Origin: Brachyhypopomus gauderio
Lineage: Eukaryota; Chordata; Actinopteri; Gymnotiformes; Hypopomidae
Length of the DNA stretch: 64,000 bases
Assembly: GCF_052324685.1 (NCBI RefSeq)
Contig: NC_135212.1
Span: 4,455,079 to 4,519,078, forward strand
Direction of reading: 5' to 3'
This document shows positions 47,233-60,255 of this stretch, piece by piece. The position numbers and the translations under genes are program-made. The notes beneath the pieces are model-generated. The model made no database searches. It was not told the origin of the DNA and saw only the letters and a list, made by a program, of their open reading frames with translations. Positions within the stretch are counted from its first letter, which is position 1. Each line of letters starts with the position of its first letter.

Positions 47233-48645
47233 CATACGGTCTCTGGTCTCAACACAGCTCACTGTCAAATACTCCCCACTAGTGGGACAGTGATGTAGTA
47301 CAAGTGACAAACTATTTAAAAAAAAACCATACATTGCATAAAATTATACACATAATCACCATTAATAGGTTAAAAGCAGGAATGCTTAGATGTATAATAA
47401 TTTATAGCTATAGTAAATTATATATGCTGTTTCAGTGTGCCTAAAAATACACCATTCAAGTGTGTGGATTATAGTTCGACTGTAAATTAAACATAGAAGT
47501 TATTTTTGTTGTATAGTCAAAGTCAAATTTATTTATATAGCTTTCACAACATATGTCACAAAGCAGCTTTACAATCGTATGGGTCCAGATCCCTAATGAG
47601 CAAGCCAAGGCGACAGTGGCAAGGAAAAACTCCCTATGGTGGTGGGGATTAGGAAGAAACCTTGGGAGGACCAAGACTCAAAAGGGAACCCATCCTCCAT
47701 TGGGCGGCCCGTTAGCACAAGTCCGTGGTGCGCAGGCTGGTTCTACAGATAATGTTTAAGGTCCTTGTTCCCCGGCCAAGTAGTCACAGTCTTTTTGGTG
47801 TAGATGGTGAGCCTCAGGTAGGAGCATCAGCACGTCCTCTTGCATATAGTGTCATTAGCACACACACAGGATGTGGTAAATCTCTCTTATTATTTGAGTG
47901 TTTGGAGTTGATTTAAATGCTTTAGCTAATATTACTGTCATTTAATTACCCTCGCATAAGACCCAAAACAAACACAAAAAGCAAGAACAAATGTTCAATA
48001 TAACCCACAAGCACTTAGTGTTGTGCTGAAGTCCTCCCTGAGGCCGGTCTACAAAACCACACCCACTCAAAGGGGGCGTCAGCTCTGGCTGGGACTGGCT
48101 GGGACTGGAATGCTCAGGTGGTAGTGGGTTGTGACCTGCTCTCGGGCAGGTAGAGGACCATCTCTAGAGACACCAGCACATTGAATTCAAAGGCGATCAG
48201 CTCCAAAAGAATTCTTCAGTCTAACCTTATTGAACCTTGGAACACTATAACGCCGCCCCGATGGGAGAAGTACATATTCACTCTTCAAAACATGATTAGT
48301 ACCAAAAATTATATTTTTAGCCAGCCGCATTGTGTTGGTATGATAAGTGGTCTCATATAATCTTTCTAGAGGCTGACCCACAATTTTTGAATATATCTTA
48401 ATCAAATATTTCAATCCTGACTTTACAGATAAGGACAAGCAATTATACCACACAGCATTGCAATACTGCAGAACACTCAAAATAACAGCAGTATAGAACA
48501 ACAGGAGTATCTGCCGAGTAGCTCCACTAGATCGGAGGCGACGGAGAAAATAAAGTCTCTGTCTGGTTTTTTTACAGATGTAGTTGATGTGGTGTTTCCA
48601 TGATAAGCTAGCATCAATCATCACACCAAGATATTTATAGGACTC

Positions 48646-49539
48646 TTATAGGAAATTTGTAAGACTACAGCTGGAGGCAGAGCTTTTTCATTTAAAGCCC
48701 CCCAATTATGGAATAGCCTTCCAGCTCCAATCCGAGATTCTGACACAGTTCCAATCTTTAAATCTAGACTTAAGACTCACCTGTTTAATCAAGCCTTCAG
48801 CTAATATTCTCATTGTAAGGTGTAGGGGCTTGGGGGCCCCCCAGACGTTGAGATTTCTGGTGATCTGAGATGTTGATGCTGTCATCCAGCTGTGTCATGG
48901 CATCACTCTATTTGTGACAATGACTTGACTGGAAAGCAATGTCTCAGTGAGCCCTCATGCCTGTGGTCAACTCTGAACTCCTCCCTTTAGTTATGCTGCT
49001 ATAGATTAGCCTGCCGGAGCCACATGCTCATCACTGGCACGTGAGCTATGTACATTTAAAACAATGGTGGTTTAAATTCAGGTCCACTCAGTCTGTATCT
49101 TCTATCTTCTTGCATGCCTCCACCCAAGACGATTGGATACAGGCACCTGCAGGCACCTGGGGGATGGTCTGGCTTGCCGGTGAATGTGCTGATGCCGGGG
49201 TTGGATGAGCCGTTGCCACGAGGGGTCGTGCTGATGCTGGCCCGCCTGAGGCCCACCGCCTGCACCGAGGGAACAGGAGCCTGGACTGTTGCTGTAGAAC
49301 TTTGAAACCACTCTGTGACCACGGACTTGTGTTAACGGGCCGCCCAATGGAGGATGGCTTCCCTTTTGAGTCTTGGTCCTCCCGAGGTTTCTTCCTAATC
49401 CCCACCATCATAGGGAGTTTTTCCTCGCCACTGTCGCCTTTGGCTTGCTCATTAGGGATCTGGACCCATACGATTGTAAAGCTGCTTTGTGACAACGTTT
49501 GTTGTGAAAAGCGCTATATAAATAAATTTGACTTGACTT
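48646..49539 (+). mobile_element. Nonautonomous LINE-tailed element (copy B)
   Basis: Same insertion as 4,921-5,807, bounded by GACTC on both sides and ending in aaatttgacttgacttg. Confidence 0.75.
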
Positions 49540-50009
49540 GACTCCACCTGTTCGATTACCTCATTATTGATAATAGTGGAGGTAACAGATATTGGTTTCT
49601 GGCTGAATACTATTCCCTTTGTTTTCTTTGTGTTTATTTCCAGAGTATTATATTTGCTCCATGTCACTACTTTAACACCTTGTTGGTGTAGATCATGGTT
49701 GTCCGAGTCATGTAATAATGTAAACAAAACAGTCATCTGAGTATTTTAGCACATACTGATTATTTGAAGACGAGCGACAGTCATCTGTGTATAGAGTAAA
49801 AAGAACAGCAGAACTCACACAGCCCTGAGGTGCACCAACATTAGTTGAAATAGCCAAAGAAAGTGTCTTATTCACTTTGACTAGCTGGACTCTGTTTGTA
49901 AGGAACGAGGCATACCAGTGGATCAAATAAGGGTTCACACCCAGATGGGACATTTTGGAAAGTAAAATACTGGGATGTATTGTATTGAAGGCTGATGAAT
50001 AATCTAGAA

Positions 50010-50347
50010 CAGGGGTGCCCACAGTTTTCAGCTTGCGAGCTACTTATAAGATGACCCAGTCAGAAAGATCTACCGGGTTGGCAGCGAACGTAATTTGTTG
50101 AGCGGGGGGGGGGGGGGGGGGGGGGGTGGCGAACGTAATATGTTGGGGGGGGGAGGCGAACGTAATTTGTTGAGTGGATTGCAGATTGGCTACCGTGAAT
50201 GTCAATCAAAATACAACCGTCAGCGCAGATGTGCGATTCATCTACTACTATTTTATGTGACGCGATCTACGCACATTCCTTCGCGATCGGCCGACACTTC
50301 CTTCGCGATCGACCGGTCAATCGCGATCGACGTAATGAGCACCCCTG
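50010..50347. mobile_element. hAT-type MITE unique to arm B
   Basis: Ends CAGGGGTGCCCAC and GAGCACCCCTG are inverted. The 8-base ATCTAGAA is exactly duplicated (50,002-50,009 and 50,348-50,355). It splits the RT motif A region of the LINE and is absent at the same site in A and C. An internal run of over 20 G lies at 50,105. Confidence 0.93.
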
Positions 50348-50529
50348 ATCTAGAAAGAGTGCTCTTGCATAGTTACGAGGTTTATCTAAATGCTTAGTGA
50401 TTATATGAACCAATGTGGCAACAGCATCTTCTGTGCCACAACCTATTTTATATGCAAACTGAAATGAATCCAATTTATCATTAATACAAATAATTTGTAG
50501 ATGTCTGAGCATGAGTCTCTCTAGAGCCT

Positions 50530-50669
50530 CATAATTACTGAAGTCAAAGCTATAGGTCTAAAGTCTTTATGTTCCCTTCATAATTACTGAAGTCAAAGCT
50601 ATAGGTCTAAAATCTTTGTTCCCTTCATAATTACTGAAGTCAAAGCTATAGGTCTAAAATCTTTGTTCT
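50530..50669 (-). repeat. 49-bp minisatellite in the LINE RT, 3 units (arm B)
   Basis: Unit cataattactgaagtcaaag plus ctataggtctaaaatcttt, repeated three times with small length changes. Arm C has six units and arm A has lost the region. Confidence 0.9.
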
Positions 50670-50985
50670 TTTGGATGTTGCGTTTTAGGCAGTGGTTTTA
50701 TATATGATGTTTTCCATGCTGTTGGAACTGTGCATGTATCAACTGAAAGTTGAAACACTGGTTGCCAAGCTGGTGTCAGCTCTGTCGCGAAGGTTTTTAA
50801 AATAAAAGGGCTACACTTATCAGGCCCTTCAGCTTTTCTGGTATTAGTGGCTTTAAAAACTTTCCTAACTTCATCACCACCAGTTATAATTCTGTCTGAT
50901 GGCAGAGGTTGAATATTTCTAAGAATTCGATTACATTTTGCAAGACTGTCAGGTAATTCAAATCTTGTAAAGTAATTATTTAAGT

Positions 50986-51874
50986 CAGGCATGTCAAACT
51001 CAGTTTGGCTGTGGGGCCGGATCCAGACCTTCTGTTCTCAGGTGGGCCGGATCAGTAACTACAAATCAACTCCAAATATTTAGCTTTATTTTTCAGTACT
51101 ATGCTTTATCATTCAGCCTACATTTTTAGCCTACCCTACATATTATAATCATGGATGAAAAGGGATCTTTTCTAAGCACAACACATTAAACCAATGAAAA
51201 AAAAAAGATTTTCATGTTTGACGGTGAATGTGTTAACAACTGGTTTATTTTAACAGTTGAGTGAATGCAGTTTTATACCTGAAGCAACTCACCACATTAA
51301 CAAACTCAAGTGGGAGCTATGAAAAAAATATTTTCGCCTTAATTGTCATACTGCTTTGAAATAAATTAAAAAAGAAATACAAATAAAAGTTATAGCAGTG
51401 CATGGGTAATAAGATTAGACTACATCAGATCAAACTACTAGGCTGGACCTACTGAAGCTGAGAACATACTGCACAATATTAATGATCTTGTTCACAAAGA
51501 TAAGTAGTCCCAAACATGGATAGAACTTATGCAGCCATAGCTGTTAATTTGGGGTAACCTGGCACGAGATATTGATAAAACGTATTCAATTCCACGGACC
51601 CAAATTTATCCTTCATAGCAGAATCGCTTCATAGCGGAATCGCATCCTGTGACTGAAGCTTTAACTCGTGTCAGTGCTGCATGCTGTCATTTACTGCCCT
51701 CTAGCGACCAGAGAGAGCATTTGATTTGTATTCATTTTTTCAAAATCACAACTTTTGATAGAAATGAGCTAGAGACTTGCTTCATTTTTTGACATACTCA
51801 GAAATTTATGCCGGGCCGTATTAAATAATCCAACGGGCCGGGTCCGGCCCGCCGGCCCTATGTTTGACATGCCT
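50986..51874. mobile_element. hAT element (copy B, internally deleted)
   Basis: Same insertion as 6,649-7,821. About 270 bases holding the hAT transposase remnant are deleted near 51,489. Confidence 0.8.
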
Positions 51875-52078
51875 TGTAATCATTATCTGTTACAATGTGT
51901 TTATTTGGAGATATCATTCCTGTCATGGATTTCATGGTGTCCCACACCTTTTTTGAGTTATTAGTTTTGAATGCGTTTTCTAAATCTAAATGATTATGAT
52001 ATTGTAGTGAACTTGAAGTGACTCAAATCAATGGTTATTGTGGGGCTCGTAAAAGCAACCTTACAGAAAAGGCTGTTT

Positions 52079-52747
52079 CTGTACATATAGTGGTAGTTTT
52101 TCAAAAGACAAAAACTATTTCGAATAAGTTAAAACAAATCAGAGCTATTTTGACTAATGAAAATGTTACTTTCTGCAGTGTAAGATTTCCTAAATTTCCT
52201 TTTTGTTTACTAGTTATGGCTGTTGTGTTTTGGAAGAGGCACGCTGCAAAAAGTACCATCTTGATAAGTTAAAATTACTCAAGATTATTATTCTATTTCA
52301 AGGAGCTGAGGATTTTTTTTGTATAAATTTATGTAAACAAATCTTTACCTAGTGGCAGTTTTTCAAAAGACAAAAACTATTTCAAATAAGGTAAAAAAAA
52401 AAAAAATCAGCTATTTTGAATATTCAATATGCCACTATAATTCAAATATTATGTTTGTGTCAATTTCACATTATTTCAACCTTTCTCAAATAAAATCTCA
52501 AACATATGCTCCTGAGATGAGCAGACTTCTTCTTGCAAGAGAGCTTGCAGTCTCATGAGGCAGCCAAAGGTGTGTATTGAAAGGTGTGTCAACAGCAACC
52601 ACCCACAGCTGACACACGCCTCATTTACATAACACTGGAGGTAAGAAGGGCTTATCACACCTGCCAAGAGAGCAAGAGATCCTGTCATTTGACATTAGTT
52701 GGGAGTCTAGTTGAGAGTCTGTCTAAAGGGGGTTTGGTAGTTCTAGT
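52079..52747. other. Unique spacer at the centre of the B/C inverted repeat
   Basis: Not found in arm A. It has an internal ~45-base direct repeat (52,089-52,134 and 52,351-52,397, core tttttcaaaagacaaaaact). No convincing gene. Confidence 0.7.
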
Positions 52748-52784
52748 GTTAACCAGACATTTCAGTCCTGTGAGGTTGTTGCAG

Positions 52785-52886
52785 GCCGATCAAGGCCAAC
52801 CACAAGCTGGTGGCGCCGCCTGCCCCCTGCTGGCCACCAAGAGCAACAGCGACCTGCAGAAACAAGAGGACAAACAGCTGATGGGC
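52785..52886 (+). other. Exon-like fragment (copy C)
   Basis: It is open in one frame between acceptor gttgttgcag and donor gtgagtgc (ADQGQPQAGGAACPL, then KSNSDLQKQEDKQLMG). It is the counterpart of 8,526-8,421. Family unknown. Confidence 0.35.
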
Positions 52887-53475
52887 GTGAGTGCAGACCA
52901 GACAGAAAGGACCAATCAAAGAGCTGCATGAGGAACCTGCTAGGAGAAGGAATCAGTACACATGCTTACATAATACATACATACATAAATGTGTGTGTGT
53001 GTGTGTGTGTGTATTCAGTTCACAGCAATGAATGACATTAGTATCACATAGGAAAGCACATCATTATGTGCTGTGGATGTTGAGAGAAGAGCCAGTGTGT
53101 AAGGAGATGAACTACTGTTGTAATCAAGAGGAGCTTGAACATGACATTGTTCAAGAGTTTGAACAGGACATTGTAGTTAATGTGTAGCATTGTATTGTAG
53201 CTATACAAGATAGCATTTTGAGTCTATTGAATGTCAAGAATTTGATGTCTGCAGGAATGCAACTGCTATGTAAACAGCCTTTTCTGTAAGGTTGCTTTTA
53301 CGAGCCCCACAATAACCATTGATTTGAGTCACTTCAAGTTCACTACAATATCATAATCATTTAGATTTAGAAAACGCATTCAAAACTAATAACTCAAAAA
53401 AGGTGTGGGACACCATGAAATCCATGACAGGAATGATATCTCCAAATAAACACATTGTAACAGATAATGATTACA

Positions 53476-54640
53476 AGGCATGTCAAACATAGGGCCGGCG
53501 GGCCGGACCCGGCCCGTTGGATTATTTAATACGGCCCGGCATAAATTTCTGAGTATGTCAAAAAATGAAGCAAGTCTCTAGATCATTTCTATGAAAAGTT
53601 GTGATTTTGAAAAAATGAATACAAATCAAATGCTCTCTCTGGTCGCTAGAGGGCAGTAAATGACAGCATGCAGCACTGACACGAGTTAAAGCTTCAGTCA
53701 CAGGATGCGATACCGCTATGAAGCGATTCTGCTATGAAGGATAAATTTGGGTCCGTGGAATTGAATACGTTTTATCAATATCTCGTGCCAGGTTACCCCA
53801 AATTAACAGCCATGGCTGCATAAGTTCTATCCATGTTTGGGACTACTTATCTTTGTGAACAGGTGTTCTCTGTAATGAACAATAATAAAACAAAGCAGCG
53901 CTCAAGGTTAACAAATAAACACTTGAATTACATTGTTAAATGTGCCGCTACTCAGGATTTGACACCTAATATCGATGCACTTGTGAAGGCAAAAAGATGC
54001 CAAGTTACAGGAGCCAGCAGCAGCAAGTAGACTGCAGGAATGCAGTGAGAGAGAGAAAAAAAGTGTGATGACACGAAATTTGTTTGCACTCATGAATACA
54101 GATCATTAAAAATAAGATTCATCTGGTTTCATATTAAAGATCATTAATATTGTGCAGTATGTTCTCAGCTTCAGTAGGCCCAGCCTAGTAGTTTGATCTG
54201 ATGTAGTCTAATCTTATTACCCATGCACTGCTATAACTTTTATTTGTATTCCTTTTTTAATTTATTTCAAAGCAGTATGACAATTAAGGCGAAAATATTT
54301 TTTTCATAGCTCCCACTTGAGTTTGTTAATGTGGTGAGTTGCTTCAGGTATAAAACTGCATTCACTCAACTGTTAAAATAAACCAGTTGTTAACACATTC
54401 ACCGTCAAACATGAAAATCTTTTTTTTTTCATTGTTTTAATGTGTTGTGCTTAGAAAAGATCCCTTTTCATCCATGATTATAATATGTAGGGTAGGCTAA
54501 AAATGTAGGCTGAATGATAAAGCATAGTACTGAAAAATAAAGCTAAATATTTGGAGTTGATTTGTAGTTACTGATCCGGCCCACCTGAGAACAGAAGGTC
54601 TGGATCCGGCCCCACAGCCAAACTGAGTTTGACATGCCTG
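53476..54640 (+). mobile_element. hAT element with transposase remnant (copy C)
   Basis: Inverted ends GGCATGTCAAAC and GTTTGACATGCC. The plus-strand remnant at 53,833-54,030 (TYLCEQVFSVMN, then LTNKHLNYIVKC) is the hAT C-terminal dimerisation region. The rest of the transposase is missing. Confidence 0.82.
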
Positions 54641-54960
54641 ACTTAAATAATTACTTTACAAGATTTGAATTACCTGACAGTCTTGCAAAATGTAATCGAA
54701 TTCTTAGAAATATTCAACCTCTGCCATCAGACAGAATTATAACTGGTGGTGATGAAGTTAGGAAAGTTTTTAAAGCCACTAATACCAGAAAAGCTGAAGG
54801 GCCTGATAAGTGTAGCCCTTTTATTTTAAAAACCTTCGCGACAGAGCTGACACCAGCTTGGCAACCAGTGTTTCAACTTTCAGTTGATACTTGCACAGTT
54901 CCAACAGCATGGAAAACATCATATATAAAACCACTGCCTAAAACGCAACATCCAAAAGAA

Positions 54961-55247
54961 CATAAAGATTTTAGACCTATAGCTTTGACTTCAGTAATTA
55001 TGAAGGGAACATAAAGACTTTAGACCTATAGCTTTGACTTCAGTAATTATGAAGGGAACATAAAGATTTTAGACCTATAGCTTTGACTTCAGTAATTATG
55101 AAGGGAACATAAAGATTTTAGACCTATAGCTTTGACTTCAGTAATTATGAAGGGAACATAAAGATTTTAGACCTATAGCTTTGACTTCAGTAATTATGAA
55201 GGGAACATAAAGACTTTAGACCTATAGCTTTGACTTCAGTAATTATG
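54961..55247 (+). repeat. 49-bp minisatellite in the LINE RT, 6 units (arm C)
   Basis: Units start at 54,961, 55,010, 55,059, 55,108, 55,157 and 55,206. Each reads cataaagattttagacctat and on to tgaagggaa. Forty-nine is not a multiple of three, so the tract destroys the RT frame. One unit is normal coding sequence (FRPIALTSVIM). Confidence 0.93.
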
Positions 55248-55894
55248 AGGCTCTAGAGAGACTCATGCTCAGACATCTACAAATTATTTGTATTAATGAT
55301 AAATTGGATTCATTTCAGTTTGCATATAAAATAGGTTGTGGCACAGAAGATGCTGTTGCCACATTGGTTCATATAATCACTAAGCATTTAGATAAACCTC
55401 GTAACTATGCAAGAGCACTCTTTCTAGATTATTCATCAGCCTTCAATACAATACATCCCAGTATTTTACTTTCCAAAATGTCCCATCTGGGTGTGAACCC
55501 TTATTTGATCCACTGGTATGCCTCGTTCCTTACAAACAGAGTCCAGCTAGTCAAAGTGAATAAGACACTTTCTTTGGCTATTTCAACTAATGTTGGTGCA
55601 CCTCAGGGCTGTGTGAGTTCTGCTGTTCTTTTTACTCTATACACAGATGACTGTCGCTCGTCTTCAAATAATCAGTATGTGCTAAAATACTCAGATGACT
55701 GTTTTGTTTACATTATTACATGACTCGGACAACCATGATCTACACCAACAAGGTGTTAACAAAGTAGTGACATGGAGCAAATATAATACTCTGGAAATAA
55801 ACACAAAGAAAACAAAGGGAATAGTATTCAGCCAGAAACCAATATCTGTTACCTCCACTATTATCAATAATGAGGTAATCGAACAGGTGGAGTC

Positions 55895-56793
55895 AAGTCA
55901 AGTCAAGTCAAATTTATTTATATAGCGCTTTTCACAACAAACGTTGTCACAAAGCAGCTTTACAATCGTATGGGTCCAGATCCCTAATGAGCAAGCCAAA
56001 GGCGACAGTGGCGAGGAAAAACTCCCTATGATGGTGGGGATTAGGTAGAAACCTCGGGAGGACCAAGACTCAAAAGGGAACCCATCCTCCATTGGGCGGC
56101 CCGTTAACACAAGTTCGTGGTCGCAGAGTGGTTTCAAAGTTCTACAGCAACAGTCCAGGCTCCTGTTCCCTCGGTGCAGGCGGTGGGCCTCAGGCGGGCC
56201 AGCATCAGCACGACCCCTCGTGGCAACGGCTCATCCAACCCCGGCATCAGCACATTCACCAGCAAGCCAGACCATCCCCCAGGTGCCTGCAGGTGCCTGT
56301 ATCCAATCGTCTTGGGTGGAGGCATGCAAGAAGATAGAAGATACAGACTGAGTGGACCTGAATTTAAACCACCATTGTTTTAAATGTACATAGCTCACGT
56401 GCCAGTGATGAGCATGTGGCTCCGGCAGGCTAATCTATAGCAGCATAACTAAAGGGAGGAGTTCAGAGTTGACCACAGGCATGAGGGCTCACTGAGACAT
56501 TGCTTTCCAGTCAAGTCATTGTCACAAATAGAGTGATGCCATGACACAGCTGGATGAGAGCATCAACATCTCAGATCACCAGAAATCTCAACGTCTGGGG
56601 GGCCCCCAAGCCCCTACACCTTACAATGAGAATATTAGCTGAAGGCTTGATTAAACAGGTGAGTCTTAAGTCTAGATTTAAAGATTGGAACTGTGTCAGA
56701 ATCTCGGATTGGAGCTGGAAGGCTATTCCATAATTGGGGGGCTTTAAATGAAAAAGCTCTGCCTCCGGCTGTAGTCTTACAAATTTCCTATAA
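55895..56793 (-). mobile_element. Nonautonomous LINE-tailed element (copy C)
   Basis: Same insertion as in A and B. The tail (gtcaa)n is at its left end and GAGTC flanks both sides. Confidence 0.75.
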
Positions 56794-56931
56794 GAGTCCT
56801 ATAAATATCTTGGTGTGATGATTGATGCTAGCTTATCATGGAAACACCACATCAACTACATCTGTAAAAAAACCAGACAGAGACTTTATTTTCTCCGTCG
56901 CCTCCGATCTTTTGGAGCTACTCGGCAGATA

Positions 56932-58526
<1,595 letters not shown>

Positions 58527-59782
58527 TACTCCTGTTGTTCTATACTGCTGTTATTTTGAGTGTTCTGCAGTATTGCAATGCTGTGTGGTATAATTGCTTG
58601 TCCTTATCTGTAAAGTCAGGATTGAAATATTTGATTAAGATATATTCAAAAATTGTGGGTCAGCCTCTAGAAAGATTATATGAGACCACTTATCATACCA
58701 ACACAATGTGGCTGGCTAAAAACATAATTTTTGGTACTAATCATGTTTTGAAGAGTGAATATGTACTTCTCCCATCGGGGCGGCGTTATAGTGTTCCAAG
58801 GTTCAATAAGGTTAGACTGAAGAATTCTTTTGGAGCTGATCGCCTTTGAATTCAATGTGCTGGTGTCTCTAGAGATGGTCCTCTACCTGCCCGAGAGCAG
58901 GTCACAACCCACTACCACCTGAGCCTTCCAGTCCCAGCCAGCCCCAGCCAGAGCTGACGCCCCCTTTGAGTGGGTGTGGTTTTGTAGACCGGCCTCAGGG
59001 AGGACTTCAGCACAACACTAAGTGCTTGTGGGTTATATTGAACATTTGTTCTTGCTTTTTGTGTTTGTTTTGGGTCTTATGCGAGGGTAATTAAATGACA
59101 GTAATATTAGCTAAAGCATTTAAATCAACTCCAAACACTCAAATAATAAGAGAGATTTACCACATCCTGTGTGTGTGTGCACGCTAATGACACTATATGC
59201 AAGAGGACGTGCTGATGCTCCTACCTGAGGCTCACCATCTACACCAAAGAGACTGTGACTACTTGGCCAGGGAACAAGGACCTTAAACATTATCTGTAGA
59301 ACCATCCTGCGCACCACGGACTTGTGCTAACGGGCCGCCCAATGGAGGATGGGTTCCCTTTTGAGTCTTGGTCCTCCCAAGGTTTCTTCCTAATCCCCAC
59401 CACCATAAGGAGTTTTTCCTTGCCACTGTCGCCTTGGCTTGCTCATTAGGGATCTGGACCCATACGATTGTAAAGCTGCTTTGTGACATATGTTGTGAAA
59501 GCTATATAAATAAATTTGACTTTGACTATACAACAAAAATACTATGTTTAATTTACAGTCGAACTATAATCCACACACTTGAATGGTGTATTTTTAGGCA
59601 CACTGAAACAGCATATATAATTTACTATAGCTATAAATTATTATACATCTAAGCATTCCTGCTTTTAACCTATTAATGGTGATTATGTGTATAATTTTAT
59701 GCAATGTATGGTTTTTTTTTAAATAGTTTGTCACTTGTACTACATCACTGTCCCACTAGTGGGGAGTATTTGACAGTGAGCT

Positions 59783-59805
59783 GTGTTGAGACCAGAGACC
59801 GTATG
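59783..59805. repeat. Candidate terminal inverted repeat of the ISL2EU-type element (copy C)
   Basis: GTGTTGAGACCAGAGACCGT is the inverse of the ends at 3,518 and 47,233. Confidence 0.5.
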
Positions 59806-60255
59806 TATATATATACATATACTCTCAGAGGGCCATAAAATATTCTTAAAACATATATATAATATAATTTATCCAATTTTATTTAATCTACTTACAGTTT
59901 GACATACGACATCTAAACAATTACAAAAATATAAGCAAATACATTATTCACCTGTGTCTATTCAATCTGTGTTGGAAGGTGAGAGGTTAAGTGGAAGCCT
60001 GTGAGCCTGTCTCCCCCTATCAGGACTGTGATGCCCGCTGTTCGTTTACAGAGGGCCAGGCAGTTATAATGGCCTATGTGCACGCTGTTAAGTAACGTAA
60101 TTTCTGCTAAAAGGTTAGGATGGTTGTTGACATCCGGTAGCCATTGAAAGCGTACACTGTGCTAGCTATTCACCTCACCAGTCTTGTAACGAGCATATTT
60201 ACCGTTATTTACTTGGAAGTTTCCTTCATCTCCTGTCCGTTTACGTGTCCTAAAC

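Larger units (their letters stand above)
41240..47255 (+). mobile_element. ISL2EU-type DNA transposon, complete copy (arm B)
   Basis: About 6.0 kb. Two convergent genes, SWIM/YqaJ on plus and THAP/DDE transposase on minus, lie between candidate inverted ends: 41,240 (GGTTCATACCAGAGCCCGTA) and the reverse complement of 47,233-47,255 (GTTGAGACCAGAGACCGTAT). Only short parts of the ends match, so the exact termini and target duplication are uncertain. A hAT MITE lies between the genes. The transposase is broken, so this copy would need one supplied in trans. Confidence 0.72.
43018..52078 (+). repeat. Arm B of the segmental duplication
   Basis: It matches arm A from 43,712 and the inverted arm C (64,000 back to 53,272). 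Homology to both ends at ...aaggctgttt (52,078). Private features are a hAT MITE at 50,010-50,347, a deletion in the hAT element near 51,489, and an unbroken THAP exon. Confidence 0.93.
47515..52078 (-). mobile_element. Non-LTR retrotransposon (CR1/L2/Rex1 group), copy B
   Basis: Same structure as copy A. Tail at 47,515; C-terminal domain 48,624-48,187; nested tailed element; RT palm 50,022-49,708 interrupted by a hAT MITE; RT fingers 50,512-50,356 and 50,992-50,654; then a nested hAT and pre-RT text at about 52,020. The region missing from copy A (PVFQLSVDTCTVPTAWKTS) is present. Not active because of the insertions. Confidence 0.85.

Noticed and set aside
53833-54030. Functional hAT transposase
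   Set aside because: Only the last ~65 codons of the dimerisation region remain, and the catalytic part is missing in all three arms.
54961-55247. Regular 49-base repeats suggesting a CRISPR-like array
   Set aside because: Units are contiguous with no unique spacers, and one unit is normal reverse-transcriptase coding sequence. It is a minisatellite.
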